Shown here: in pieces, positions 1 to 7,375 of the stretch | Position numbering within the stretch: the stretch's first letter is position 1 | Layout of the letters: each line of letters begins with the position of its first letter | Assembly (NCBI GenBank): GCA_031290815.1 | Contig: JAISLO010000117.1 | Span: 1-11,178, forward strand | From: Synergistaceae bacterium | GTDB lineage: Bacteria > Synergistota > Synergistia > Synergistales > Synergistaceae | Direction of reading: 5' to 3' | DNA: 11,178 nucleotides | Position numbers and translations under genes: made by a program | The notes under the pieces: generated by a model | Told to the model about the DNA's origin: nothing | The model's input: only the letters and a program-made list of their open reading frames with translations | The model's database searches: none

Positions 1-956
1 ATTCAGCGTATAAAATTTCACTTAGGCCCGATTTATCGCCGTCGTGGGAAACATGTGATGAGCTCGGGATGAATACGTCAGATGTGTTTAAACGCAACGA
101 TCTCTTGAAAGGAGGAGCATACAAGTCCTACGGCGAGTTCGTCACGACCGTAGCCACGGCGGGTCTCGACATAGATCAGACGATGACCGCGATAAACGCC
201 GCGCCAATACCAAATCTTACTGTCAGCTGGGTGCCTGGCGACGCCCCCGGCTTTGACGATCCAGCAGATGAAGGGCATGACGCCAGCCTGCGATTTGTAA
301 ATAGCACTTCCGGTTCCGCCAGAGTTCGTTACACTATGGGGCAAACCGGTTCAACCACTGGCGGGATTGATGCCAACATGCAGCTTTTTTCCACAAGCGC
401 TCATCCTATATGGGCGGTCGAAAATAACGTAGCTTACACAGACTCCCTCCAATGTCAGGCGCACGACAATTTAACACTCGAAGTGAGTTACGAGGGGAAC
501 AGGTCCGGCAACGGTGATCGAATCGGCGGTAGCGTTTCGGTCTCCAACCTCTGGGAGGGAGACGACATACAAAACGCGGCAAAACTGAACGCCGCGCTTA
601 CCTTTTCTCTTCCCGTCGGTACCATCATCCGGTATGACCGTTTTAACATCGTCGACAACAATTCAACAACCACGGCATATTCTCGCTTCTCCGATCTCAA
701 GGTCGGCGATTCTTGGATGATCTACACAAAGGCCGACACGAACGGTTTAACTGCCGACAACGTGACGCTCAGCCTGTACGACGGAGAGACCGCGGCGTCC
801 GACGCGGAGGGAAGAGGAATCACCACCGGCATCGTCTACGCCTTCCAAGACGGCGCTGTTGACAACAAACCAATCGAGTTCGGCGAGATGATGAGAACCA
901 AAAGGGGCAAGGCGGCTTCGAACGTCTGCGCCACCACATCGGATTTGGGGACGTGA
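1..956 (+). CDS. Giant flagellin, upstream fragment of variable domain (5' partial, ends at a frameshift)
   Basis: This reading frame is open from the left edge (first full codon at nt 3), so the ATG at 69 is probably internal and not the true start. The fragment holds no recognisable flagellin N-terminus, which should lie upstream of the window. It is rich in Asn, Thr, Ser, Asp and Gly with alternating hydrophobic residues, as expected for the surface-exposed variable domain of a flagellin. Its last stretch (nt about 687-900) begins a module that is repeated at nt 1661-1963 and that finishes only in the frame of the next ORF. After about nt 905 the frame reads a low-quality tail and stops at TGA 954-956. 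Adding one base in the A4G4 run at 900-907 joins it in frame to the downstream flagellin. I infer one broken or mis-sequenced gene and not two genes. Expected role: filament subunit, exported by the flagellar type III system. Confidence 0.7.
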   Translation, partial: SAYKISLRPDLSPSWETCDELGMNTSDVFKRNDLLKGGAYKSYGEFVTTVATAGLDIDQTMTAINAAPIPNLTVSWVPGDAPGFDDPADEGHDASLRFVNSTSGSARVRYTMGQTGSTTGGIDANMQLFSTSAHPIWAVENNVAYTDSLQCQAHDNLTLEVSYEGNRSGNGDRIGGSVSVSNLWEGDDIQNAAKLNAALTFSLPVGTIIRYDRFNIVDNNSTTTAYSRFSDLKVGDSWMIYTKADTNGLTADNVTLSLYDGETAASDAEGRGITTGIVYAFQDGAVDNKPIEFGEMMRTKRGKAASNVCATTSDLGT

Positions 957-1963
957 ACGACGACGTGAGCTTTCAGTACGGAGAGCGCAGCGACGCCGGC
1001 AAATACTGGGATAACACGGGGAGCGCCCTGGGCTGGTACTCCCAGACGTACTACGGGGGCGACACGTCATATTTCTTCGCTAACGACGCGGATCCCGCGT
1101 CGGTGATCCTCGCCGCCGAGGTGTACAAGCAGAACGACGTCAACGCATCCCTGCTCTTCATGTACGACGGAAAGACCTTTACGGTCCGTGGCAAGGGCTT
1201 CGACAGGGACGGAAACCTCTTGCTGGACGACGACGAACAGACGCTCACCGCGGCTGAAATGGTATCCATAGCATCCGGAGGGCCGGTGACGATACACGGA
1301 ATACGTTTCACAAACCTCGAGATAGACCTGGCTGAGCTGAAAAGCGGCGACAAGTTCGTCATAAACGTGGCGGCGGCAAAGCTGGACGGCATCAACTACG
1401 GCCCCTTGAGCGGACAGCACAATCCGCTGAACGGCTCGCTCATATTCGACGTCTTGGACGTGACGGACAGCGTGATAAAGTTCAGGATTCAGGGGCACAT
1501 AATAGACCTGAACGGCAACGAGTGGTACGCCGAGGAGGAGGAATTTTCCCTGAACGCCGGCAGAAACACCTCCCGCGACTCGACCGTCATACCGCCGATC
1601 ATCCCGAGCGAGGTCACAGATCCCTTGGTCATCTTCCGAGACTCGGATTTCGGCGGGCTGTTCTTCGACGAATTCACCCTCAAGAACTACGATAGATGGA
1701 TGACCGGCGACAGGTTCACGGTCGCGCTCACCGCGAGCGGCCGGGAATCGGCCGATATAGACGAGATAACTCTCTCGTCGGACAACCGGGGTACGAACAT
1801 GCCCGCCTCGTACCGCTTTTACGACGGCGTGTTGGACAACTCCGACGTAGACCTCCACATATACCAGCTCGCGAACAACATAGCGAGGGAGGACAGCTCG
1901 CACATGGCCGTCGACCAGGTGATGGACGGCAAACTGTCGCTCTCGTTCGGGAATTACCATCCG
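687..1963 (+). repeat. Divergent protein repeats in the flagellin variable domain
   Basis: Two modules of about 100 residues resemble each other: nt 687-985 and nt 1661-1963. Shared landmarks in order are a GD followed by an alternating hydrophobic strand (LKVGDSWMIYTKA against WMTGDRFTVALTA), then YAFQDGAVDN against YRFYDGVLDN, then a closing strand with SFQYG against SLSFG. A partial copy of the first landmark, LKSGDKFVINVAA, lies near nt 1340-1380. A second repeat type pairs FTVRGKGFDRDGN (nt about 1178) with FRIQGHIIDLNGN (nt about 1481), each followed by an acidic run and a short Leu-Thr or Leu-Asn stretch. The pattern suggests stacked beta domains projecting from the filament. It is detected at protein level; I do not see strong DNA identity, so the duplications are old. 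Confidence 0.6.
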
Positions 1964-3112
1964 GCTGTGGGCGGAACACAGCCCGAGATCATCCGCAGCT
2001 CGGCCAGTTTCAATACGGCGTATCAAAAGGGCATGGACGCCGGGGTCGCGCATTACTACAGCCGCGCCGAGGACATAAAACAGTTCTGGGACTCAAGCGG
2101 CAGGTTCATACTGGAAAACAACGAAGGGCGGCTCACCATCCGAATGGCCGACAGCGAGATGAGATTCACAATCGGATCCGGCATGGAGATGGGACAGATG
2201 GCGCGGTTTCTGTCAGAGCGGATATGGCTGGAGCTGCTCGGACAGGACGACGGGATCGCCGGCGGAGTCGGGGACAGGCTGCCGTCAAACGACAGGTCGT
2301 ACCTGATGAACAGCGAGGATATGCACAAGATAGTCCAGTTCGTCAACTTCACGCCGGGCAAGAGCTCCAACGAGGCGGTGCCGGGAACGTTTCTGGCGCA
2401 CTCCGTGCTGACAGGCAGGGACAACGAATTGAAGTTCTACGGCGAGGACGACATCATGAAGGCGTTCAATTTCGTGAACGTTCAGGAGGCCCGCGACACG
2501 ATGTTCGACCTGTCGGTGTCAGACGCCCACAGCGGCCGAACCGTATCGAGCGGGCAAAAGATCGTGGCGGGCGAGCGGATTTACAACATCATAGTGAACG
2601 GCCTGTCCCTGGACATCGACAGCTCCATAGGGTTGACTCGGTCGAGCTGGGACGCCAAACGCGGTGTGTTCCAGGCGGAAGTGAGAGACAACTTCAGCCA
2701 GATCCTCCACCTCGCTGACAACGCGGCGACGCTCCAGATCGGGGCGAACGAGGGAGAGAGCATGTACCTCACGCTGAGCGACGTCACCGCGGGGTCGCTG
2801 GGCATCGACGACATCGACGTCAGAAATCACGACGCCGCCGCGCGGGGCGTGACAAAGCTGGACAACGCGCTGAGGAAGGTATCCTCGCAGAGGGCGATAA
2901 TCGGCGCTCAGATAAACAGGCTGGATCACACCATAAGCAATCTCGAGACGGCGTCGATCAACCTGACCGACTCCATGTCGCGCATAGAGGACGCGGATAT
3001 GGCCCGCGAGATCATGGAGTTTACCAAGCTCAATATAATCGCCCAGGCCGGATCGTCTATGCTGGCTCAGGCCAACCAGATCACCGGCGTCATCCTGTCC
3101 CTGTTGAGGTAA
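953..3112 (+). CDS. Giant flagellin, downstream part with conserved flagellin C-terminal domain
   Basis: The last 120 or so residues are a clear flagellin D1/D0 C-terminus: LQIGANEGESM at nt about 2734-2766, then a heptad-rich helix containing RLDHTISNLETASINLTDS, RIEDADMAREI, and the terminal QANQITGVILSLLR. This region packs with the N-terminal D0/D1 helices in the filament core and carries the interaction surfaces used in export and polymerisation. The preceding 580 or so residues are variable domain with internal repeats. With the upstream fragment the visible part exceeds 1000 residues, against roughly 250-500 for common flagellins, so this is a giant flagellin. The GTG at 953 overlaps the upstream stop as GTGA and is the first usable start, but the frame is open from 863 and its residues there continue the repeat module, so I think GTG 953 is not a real initiation site. 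Family assignment is firm; the start is not. Confidence 0.85.
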   Translation: MNDDVSFQYGERSDAGKYWDNTGSALGWYSQTYYGGDTSYFFANDADPASVILAAEVYKQNDVNASLLFMYDGKTFTVRGKGFDRDGNLLLDDDEQTLTAAEMVSIASGGPVTIHGIRFTNLEIDLAELKSGDKFVINVAAAKLDGINYGPLSGQHNPLNGSLIFDVLDVTDSVIKFRIQGHIIDLNGNEWYAEEEEFSLNAGRNTSRDSTVIPPIIPSEVTDPLVIFRDSDFGGLFFDEFTLKNYDRWMTGDRFTVALTASGRESADIDEITLSSDNRGTNMPASYRFYDGVLDNSDVDLHIYQLANNIAREDSSHMAVDQVMDGKLSLSFGNYHPAVGGTQPEIIRSSASFNTAYQKGMDAGVAHYYSRAEDIKQFWDSSGRFILENNEGRLTIRMADSEMRFTIGSGMEMGQMARFLSERIWLELLGQDDGIAGGVGDRLPSNDRSYLMNSEDMHKIVQFVNFTPGKSSNEAVPGTFLAHSVLTGRDNELKFYGEDDIMKAFNFVNVQEARDTMFDLSVSDAHSGRTVSSGQKIVAGERIYNIIVNGLSLDIDSSIGLTRSSWDAKRGVFQAEVRDNFSQILHLADNAATLQIGANEGESMYLTLSDVTAGSLGIDDIDVRNHDAAARGVTKLDNALRKVSSQRAIIGAQINRLDHTISNLETASINLTDSMSRIEDADMAREIMEFTKLNIIAQAGSSMLAQANQITGVILSLLR

Positions 3113-3164
3113 ACCGTTCGCCGCGCGTTCACAAAAACCCTCAAGAGAGGCTGATTTTTCATAA

Positions 3165-3833
3165 ATGACAGAAAACCTTCGCGTGGAAGCATGGAAAGAC
3201 GAATGGGAGAGTATCAAGGTTGACTTGGAATTGTTTCCCTATGACGACGTTCAGGAAGCCTTGCTCGATGTCCTTGAAAAAAAGCTGTATGCGAGATGGC
3301 TGACCGTTTACAATATCAAAAAATTAACCGGGGAGATCTCCCTGGACACTGGCTATGACAGACATTATATAGCAAAGGGCGAATTGTCGGAAGAAGACAC
3401 GAAGGCTTGCGCGGATAAGCTTTTCATGTATCATTTCAAATTGGAAGGCATGTTCGGAGCGATTTTTTTGACGGCCTTTACCCTGCTGACGTTTCCGCCG
3501 TTGTTCCTGTTGTCGCGGATTTGGAGCGTACAATATCAGCCTCTGGTTTATCTGCTTTTTATCATAGCGGCAACGCTCGTTTATTCCACGGCTCGGTATG
3601 AGAGGAGATGGGAAGACCGCTTTAAATGCTGCGGCATTCCCGCCGTAGTGACGATTTACTGGCTTATGAACTCAGGAGACGCGCTGCTTAAAACAATCGA
3701 GTATCTCTGGCTGTTCGCGGCGTATTACTATGTCGTCATGCACGCCGCGACGTGGGCGCTCATGGAAAGGGCCAAGAAGTTTTTCGATCCGTTTGGATTC
3801 TCATACCTGATAGCCATCAGGACTTTGAAATGA
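3165..3833 (+). CDS. Hypothetical multi-pass membrane protein
   Basis: I do not recognise this 222-residue protein. Residues 1-90 are soluble, charged and predicted to be cytoplasmic, with an acidic, helix-prone start. Hydrophobic segments follow at about 95-118, 126-142, 157-168 (short) and 178-199, so three or four membrane passes are likely. A Cys pair (C155, C156) lies in the loop before the third segment, and the C-terminus is basic. It starts 52 bases after the flagellin stop. The purine-rich AGAGAGG at 3144-3150 is about 14 bases from the ATG, longer than ideal, so the start is moderately supported. Base composition is lower in GC than the flagellin C-terminal half, which may mean a different origin. 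Nothing links it to flagellar function beyond position. Confidence 0.7.
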   Translation: MTENLRVEAWKDEWESIKVDLELFPYDDVQEALLDVLEKKLYARWLTVYNIKKLTGEISLDTGYDRHYIAKGELSEEDTKACADKLFMYHFKLEGMFGAIFLTAFTLLTFPPLFLLSRIWSVQYQPLVYLLFIIAATLVYSTARYERRWEDRFKCCGIPAVVTIYWLMNSGDALLKTIEYLWLFAAYYYVVMHAATWALMERAKKFFDPFGFSYLIAIRTLK

Positions 3834-3843
3834 TACCGGGCTT

Positions 3844-3869
3844 TTTCCATAAGAGGTTTCCATAAGTGG
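3844..3869 (+). repeat. Two tandem 13-bp direct repeats
   Basis: The unit TTTCCATAAGAGG at 3844-3856 is followed directly by TTTCCATAAGTGG at 3857-3869, a match at 12 of 13 positions. It lies in the gap between the membrane protein and the monooxygenase gene, about 50 bases upstream of the putative -10 box. It could be a pair of binding sites for a regulator or simply a small duplication; the sequence alone cannot decide. Confidence 0.5.
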
Positions 3870-3893
3870 GTACGGGCGGGACAGGGTGAACGC

Positions 3894-3922
3894 TGGATGC
3901 GGAGCGCTCCATGCGTTATAAT
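3894..3922 (+). promoter_or_regulatory. Candidate promoter with internal palindrome for the ABM/hemerythrin pair
   Basis: A perfect TATAAT lies at 3917-3922, and 17 bases upstream is TGGATG (3894-3899), a weak -35 match. Between them is the perfect 10-bp palindrome GGAGCGCTCC at 3901-3910, flanked on both sides by ATGC (3897-3900 and 3911-3914). A palindrome in the promoter spacer is a usual place for a repressor operator. The -10 is well placed for the ATG at 3949. The -35 is the weak point. Confidence 0.5.
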
Positions 3923-3948
3923 AATATTTACGAAAGGGGGAGTACCCT

Positions 3949-4245
3949 ATGATTATGGTAATAGCCAAGTTCAAGACCAAGAAGGGGTCGAGGGAGGACG
4001 CCGTCCGCGCGTCCCGTGAAAGCATCGAGGCAACGAGGAAGGAAAAGGGCTGCATATATTACGAACTGTTCGCCGCGACAGAAAACGAGACGAACTTGGT
4101 ATTCGTCGAAAAATGGGAGGACCTCGACTCGCTGCGCGCTCATCTGGCCTCGGATCAGATGAAGAAAGCCCAGGCGGCGAGGGCCCCGTACCTCGACGGA
4201 CCGGCAGACGTACAAGTATTCGAGGCGGTCCCAACCAATCTATGA
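3949..4245 (+). CDS. ABM-domain putative monooxygenase (antibiotic biosynthesis monooxygenase/YgiN-like)
   Basis: This 98-residue protein fits the ferredoxin-like alpha/beta ABM fold, small dimeric proteins that include quinol monooxygenases and haem-degrading enzymes. Visible signs are the opening strand MIMVIAKFKTKKG, the hallmark GCIYYELF (G34, C35), and the EKWED...LRAHLAS segment with E54, W56 and H65, followed by a proline and a closing strand. Length matches the family. A strong ribosome site GGGGGAG at 3936-3942 sits 6 bases before the ATG. The bacteriohemerythrin starts 42 bases after its stop on the same strand, so the two are probably co-transcribed. The substrate cannot be told from sequence; many family members have no proven activity. 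Cytoplasmic, no signal peptide. Confidence 0.85.
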   Translation: MIMVIAKFKTKKGSREDAVRASRESIEATRKEKGCIYYELFAATENETNLVFVEKWEDLDSLRAHLASDQMKKAQAARAPYLDGPADVQVFEAVPTNL

Positions 4246-4287
4246 TCTCACTGAACGAGGAAGCGGAAGAGGAGGCTTGGCTTAATA

Positions 4288-4683
4288 ATGTTGTGGACTA
4301 AAAACCTGGAGACCGGTATCCCCACAATCGATGAACAGCACAAGGAGCTGTTCCGGCAGATAGACGCATTGCTCGCGGTAAGCGGCGCGAACAAGGAAAA
4401 ACAAGTGACGGAGGCTCTGAACTTCCTGGACAGGTATATCGTCAAGCACTTTACCGACGAGCAGAATATGCACTTGCAATCCAAATACCCAAAGGCCGTC
4501 GCGCACAGGACCTACCACGACAATTACGTGACGACATTCAGGCAGCTCAAGGAAAAATATATCAAAGAGGGCCCAACCGTCGCAAATAACATGGCCGTCA
4601 ACAAGAGCGTGGTCGGCTGGCTCAAAGAACACATACTGATTCACGACAAGGAATTCGCCGAATTTTACAAGAAAAAACCGTGA
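4288..4683 (+). CDS. Bacteriohemerythrin (single-domain hemerythrin)
   Basis: This 131-residue protein has the full set of residues expected to bind the non-haem di-iron centre: H18 in IDEQHKELF, H54 and E58 in HFTDEQ, H73 and H77 in HRTYH, and H115 with D120 in HILIHD. Its length and the opening W..N...GI..IDEQH match single-domain bacterial hemerythrins, which bind O2 reversibly. Family roles include oxygen storage, sensing, supply to oxygenases or protection of anaerobes. GGAGG at 4271-4275 lies 12 bases before the ATG, a little far but workable. It follows the ABM gene in a likely two-gene unit, so delivery or removal of oxygen for that partner is a reasonable inference but unproven. There is no signal peptide or fused signalling domain. 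Confidence 0.95.
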   Translation: MLWTKNLETGIPTIDEQHKELFRQIDALLAVSGANKEKQVTEALNFLDRYIVKHFTDEQNMHLQSKYPKAVAHRTYHDNYVTTFRQLKEKYIKEGPTVANNMAVNKSVVGWLKEHILIHDKEFAEFYKKKP

Positions 4684-4684
4684 G

Positions 4685-4724
4685 CGATCCAGGATCGGTT
4701 TACTAAATTCGCGGCAAAAGCCGC
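4685..4724. repeat. Two short inverted repeats after the hemerythrin gene
   Basis: CGATCC-A-GGATCG at 4685-4697 is a perfect 6-bp inverted repeat with a one-base centre, starting almost at the hemerythrin stop. GCGGC-AAAA-GCCGC at 4711-4724 is a perfect 5-bp stem with an AAAA loop. Neither is followed by a T-tract, so they are not classic terminators by themselves. With the hairpin at 4729-4756 they form three structured elements in about 70 bases. Confidence 0.5.
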
Positions 4725-4728
4725 CAAG

Positions 4729-4756
4729 AAACAAACCGGCTTAAAGCCGGTTGTTT
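4729..4756. terminator. Probable bidirectional rho-independent terminator
   Basis: AACCGGC (4734-4740), loop TTAAA, GCCGGTT (4746-4752) form a 7-bp stem, extended by AAAC/GTTT (4729-4732 with 4753-4756) around a one-base bulge at 4733. The A-rich 5' arm and T-rich 3' arm make it workable in both directions. The minus-strand reading has the better T-rich tail (TTTGTTTCTT). It lies between the convergent hemerythrin (plus) and Synergist-CTERM (minus) genes, where a shared terminator is expected. The remaining 4757-4900 stretch shows nothing recognisable. Confidence 0.65.
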
Positions 4757-4900
4757 GAACCACGCGATCTCATTATTTGGAAGTCAACGCTTTCCCAGAC
4801 AGAAATAAGATCATTGAACTCCGTCCCGCGTCCCCTTGAACCGTATGTTTTGTGCAGGCGCGGGCGGAGTCCAATGTTTTTCTTGTGGTTTGAAGGTCCC

Positions 4901-7246
4901 TTATTTACCGCGTCGTCTGAACTTGCTCGCGAACGCCGCAAACAACACGGCTGTCACGGCAAATATCCCCGAGAATGAAGCACATCCGCCGCCTCCGCCG
5001 CCAGACGAGGGCTCGCGGAACTCTATCGCTCGGGAATAGCCGACGTACGGCGAGTTTTCCGCCGTGGCCCGGATTATGTACCTGCCATAGGGAAGGTGCC
5101 TGAATATCACATCCGCCCTGCCGTTGGCGTCGGTTCTCTTGGGTTGGTCATTGGGGATGCCCGAAATGTTCACCGGGTTGCCAAATATGTCGAGCAGCGA
5201 GAAGAAGATCTTCTTGTCAACCTGCGGTTCCCCATCCGTCTTGGCCACTGCCCACGCGGCGATCGAGTCGGAACTGACCGGCTTGGCATAAGTCACCAGC
5301 ACCATCTTGCCGCTAGGGACATAAATCCCGCCGCTCTCCATCAAAGTGTCTGACGAGTCGCCGCTCCCGCTTGCTCCTCCGCTTACCACCAGCTTATATC
5401 TCACGCCGGGCACCAGTTGATACGTGTGGCCGTCGTCCGCCACGAGGTTGTTCCTGTCTATATAGAACAGCGCGTTCAGAGGATCGTCCGGATCGTATAA
5501 GACGTCTTTCGCGGTGAAAATAGTGTCGTACTTAACTGGATTCAGAACATTTTCGGTACGCGTGCCGCCTATCTCGATAAAGCTGTATTTGAACGTGCCC
5601 TCGGACAACGGCGCGCCGCCTTTAATCCTGACCGCGGTAACGTCGCTGCTCTGGTTCACGTTGTAGACATCGGATATCGTAACGTCCAGCGAGGCGGGAG
5701 AGGGGACCGGATCGGTGTCGATCGGATCCGTCGTCCCGTCGATTGTGACTTTCTTCTCAGATGTGAGATAAGCGGCGGCGGATACGCTGACGACATAATC
5801 GCCCATGCTCAGGTTCGAGAAAACATGCTCCGCGAGTCCGCCATCGGAGCTGACCACGACAGGATTGCCCAACCTCTCGCTGACCGAGTTCCTGATCTCG
5901 AAGGTGACATCTACGCCGCTCCTCTCGTCGCTCAGCGCGGCCGTCACAATCGCATCCTTCCCGCTGCGGAGGACTTTGACATCTATCGTCCGGTTCACGC
6001 GCACGTCCTTTGACAGAAGCGCGTATATGCCGTACCCGTCCACATACGGCCTGACGGCGTAGTAGCTCTCCGCGAAGGCGGGCCTGACCGCTCCCTCAAT
6101 CCGAACGTCAGACTCCTCGAGACCGTTCGGATCCGTGCTGGAGATCAGCTTGACGTAATACTTGTCCTCATCCACTCCCTCTGGTCGCGATACGCCGGAG
6201 AGATCGGCCTTTATCGTAAACGAGCCGTTATCGGTAAGTTCCTCCGGGTCGATGTTGAGAACGTCCAGGGCCGCAGGCCCGGCCTTTTCTGAGATGAGCT
6301 CGGCCGTTCCGTTGGACTGCGGCAGGATGATTACGGCATCCGAGTGCGGCTTGATATTCAAGGTGTTGAGCGATATCTTGGTCGAAACCAGGGCCGCTCC
6401 CGGCTTTATCTCCACGGTCTGGCTCCTGTTCGGGGATGACTTTATCTCGAGCTCTCCCTCCTCGACAACGGTGTCGCCGGTGTGCTCCAGGACATCTGAG
6501 AGCACAAGCCGCCCTTTGCCGCGCTTGGATATGACGATTTTTTCGTCGGAACCGATCCACGCCGTCAGTTGTTTTATTTTAGGCAGGATGATCTCGTTCG
6601 TATCGTGACCGCCGGTGTCGAACGTCACGGTTTCGGTCGCGCCCTCGGCCTTGGCGCCCTCGGAGTTGTACCTGCGGACATTGATCGTGACCCCTGACAG
6701 ATCGATCTTTACATCCCCGCCGGCTATGCCGAGTGTTGATCCTCCGCCCATCGTCAGGATGCTCCCTCCCAGGGATTCCGCGCTCTCAATGTTGAGCGTG
6801 CCGCTCTGGATGAATGTAAAGGAATAATCGTTGTCCTCGCCGCGGATGTTGGTCGTGCCCTGGCCGAACAGTCGGAGCGAACTGCCGGCCACGCCCTTTA
6901 TTCCCTTGCCCGTCAGGGGAATGAAGTTCAGAGTATCACCTTTTTTGAGGTATATCGCCCCTCCTGCGTTGCCCTTCTCTGCCACGTCGTTGTAATTCAC
7001 GGCATAGCCCTTGAGACCGGTTCCTCCCAGTTTGACGTTTCCGACCACGTTGACGCTGGTGCTGCCCAGCGTGATCTCGTTGTAAGCGGTTCCCTCCTTG
7101 TAGTAGCCGAGGATCGACAGGTCCACGTCATCCTGGTTGCTGGTCAGGACACCGTTTTCAACGCTGCCCCACGCCGCCGTCGCCGCAAGCAGCATCAGCA
7201 GCGCCGCCTGCGCCAACAGCATCATCTTTGGAAATTTTTTCGTCAT
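4901..7246 (-). CDS. Large surface protein with Synergist-CTERM-like sorting signal
   Basis: This 781-residue protein has a signal peptide (MTKKFPK, then a hydrophobic stretch to about residue 25). Residues 30-330 are rich in short Gly-, Asn- and Ser-containing beta turns, including NIESAESLGGSILTMGGGS and DTVVEEGELEIKSS, like the beta-helix repeats of autotransporter-type adhesins. From about 330 onward come Ig-like beta domains, for example the segment ending in LPYGRYIIRATAENS. The C-terminus is EPSS, six Gly (749-754), Cys755, a hydrophobic segment, then KFRRRGK. This matches the Synergist-CTERM type of sorting signal, thought to be processed and anchored at the surface around the Cys. 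AGGAGGG (7253-7259, complement) lies 6 bases before the ATG, so the start is firm. The job is probably a surface or adhesive structure; the ligand is unknown. Confidence 0.85.
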   Translation of the reverse strand: MTKKFPKMMLLAQAALLMLLAATAAWGSVENGVLTSNQDDVDLSILGYYKEGTAYNEITLGSTSVNVVGNVKLGGTGLKGYAVNYNDVAEKGNAGGAIYLKKGDTLNFIPLTGKGIKGVAGSSLRLFGQGTTNIRGEDNDYSFTFIQSGTLNIESAESLGGSILTMGGGSTLGIAGGDVKIDLSGVTINVRRYNSEGAKAEGATETVTFDTGGHDTNEIILPKIKQLTAWIGSDEKIVISKRGKGRLVLSDVLEHTGDTVVEEGELEIKSSPNRSQTVEIKPGAALVSTKISLNTLNIKPHSDAVIILPQSNGTAELISEKAGPAALDVLNIDPEELTDNGSFTIKADLSGVSRPEGVDEDKYYVKLISSTDPNGLEESDVRIEGAVRPAFAESYYAVRPYVDGYGIYALLSKDVRVNRTIDVKVLRSGKDAIVTAALSDERSGVDVTFEIRNSVSERLGNPVVVSSDGGLAEHVFSNLSMGDYVVSVSAAAYLTSEKKVTIDGTTDPIDTDPVPSPASLDVTISDVYNVNQSSDVTAVRIKGGAPLSEGTFKYSFIEIGGTRTENVLNPVKYDTIFTAKDVLYDPDDPLNALFYIDRNNLVADDGHTYQLVPGVRYKLVVSGGASGSGDSSDTLMESGGIYVPSGKMVLVTYAKPVSSDSIAAWAVAKTDGEPQVDKKIFFSLLDIFGNPVNISGIPNDQPKRTDANGRADVIFRHLPYGRYIIRATAENSPYVGYSRAIEFREPSSGGGGGGCASFSGIFAVTAVLFAAFASKFRRRGK

Positions 7247-7283
7247 TAATATCCCTCCTGATTGATAGACAATAACAAATCTT

Positions 7284-7319
7284 AGGCTGGCCCTAGAGCA
7301 CCAGCCTGGGGGAATTATA
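7284..7319 (-). promoter_or_regulatory. Candidate promoter -10 and leader stem-loop for the surface protein gene
   Basis: On the minus strand a perfect TATAAT lies at 7319-7314. I see no good -35 at the usual spacing. About 7 bases downstream begins a perfect 7-bp inverted repeat, AGGCTGG (7284-7290) with CCAGCCT (7301-7307), enclosing a 10-base loop. If transcription starts near 7307 the stem would form the very 5' end of the mRNA, followed by about 25 bases to the ribosome site. Such a stem could protect the transcript from decay; this is inference. Confidence 0.45.
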
Positions 7320-7375
7320 CATCAATCGGAACGGGAGAGAAACGAGAATCCTAAATTTCCGTTCCTGCGGTGGTA

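Noticed and set aside
900..907. Programmed -1 frameshift site
   Set aside because: The run does not form a standard X XXY YYZ heptamer in the incoming frame and I see no clear downstream pseudoknot.
953..955. GTG overlapping a stop (GTGA) as a translationally coupled start of a second gene
   Set aside because: The downstream frame already reads as repeat module sequence before the GTG, so a frameshift in one gene explains it better.
1067..2053. Long minus-strand ORF of 328 codons inside the flagellin gene
   Set aside because: Arg-, Val- and His-rich composition with no known motif, fully antisense to the flagellin repeats; a shadow ORF.
1696..2718. Plus-strand ORF of 340 codons in another frame of the flagellin gene
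   Set aside because: Extreme Arg, Gly and Gln content and no domain; the overlapping flagellin frame is conserved.
4757..4900. Possible tRNA suggested by GGTTCAA on the minus strand
   Set aside because: No acceptor, anticodon or D stems can be formed around it.
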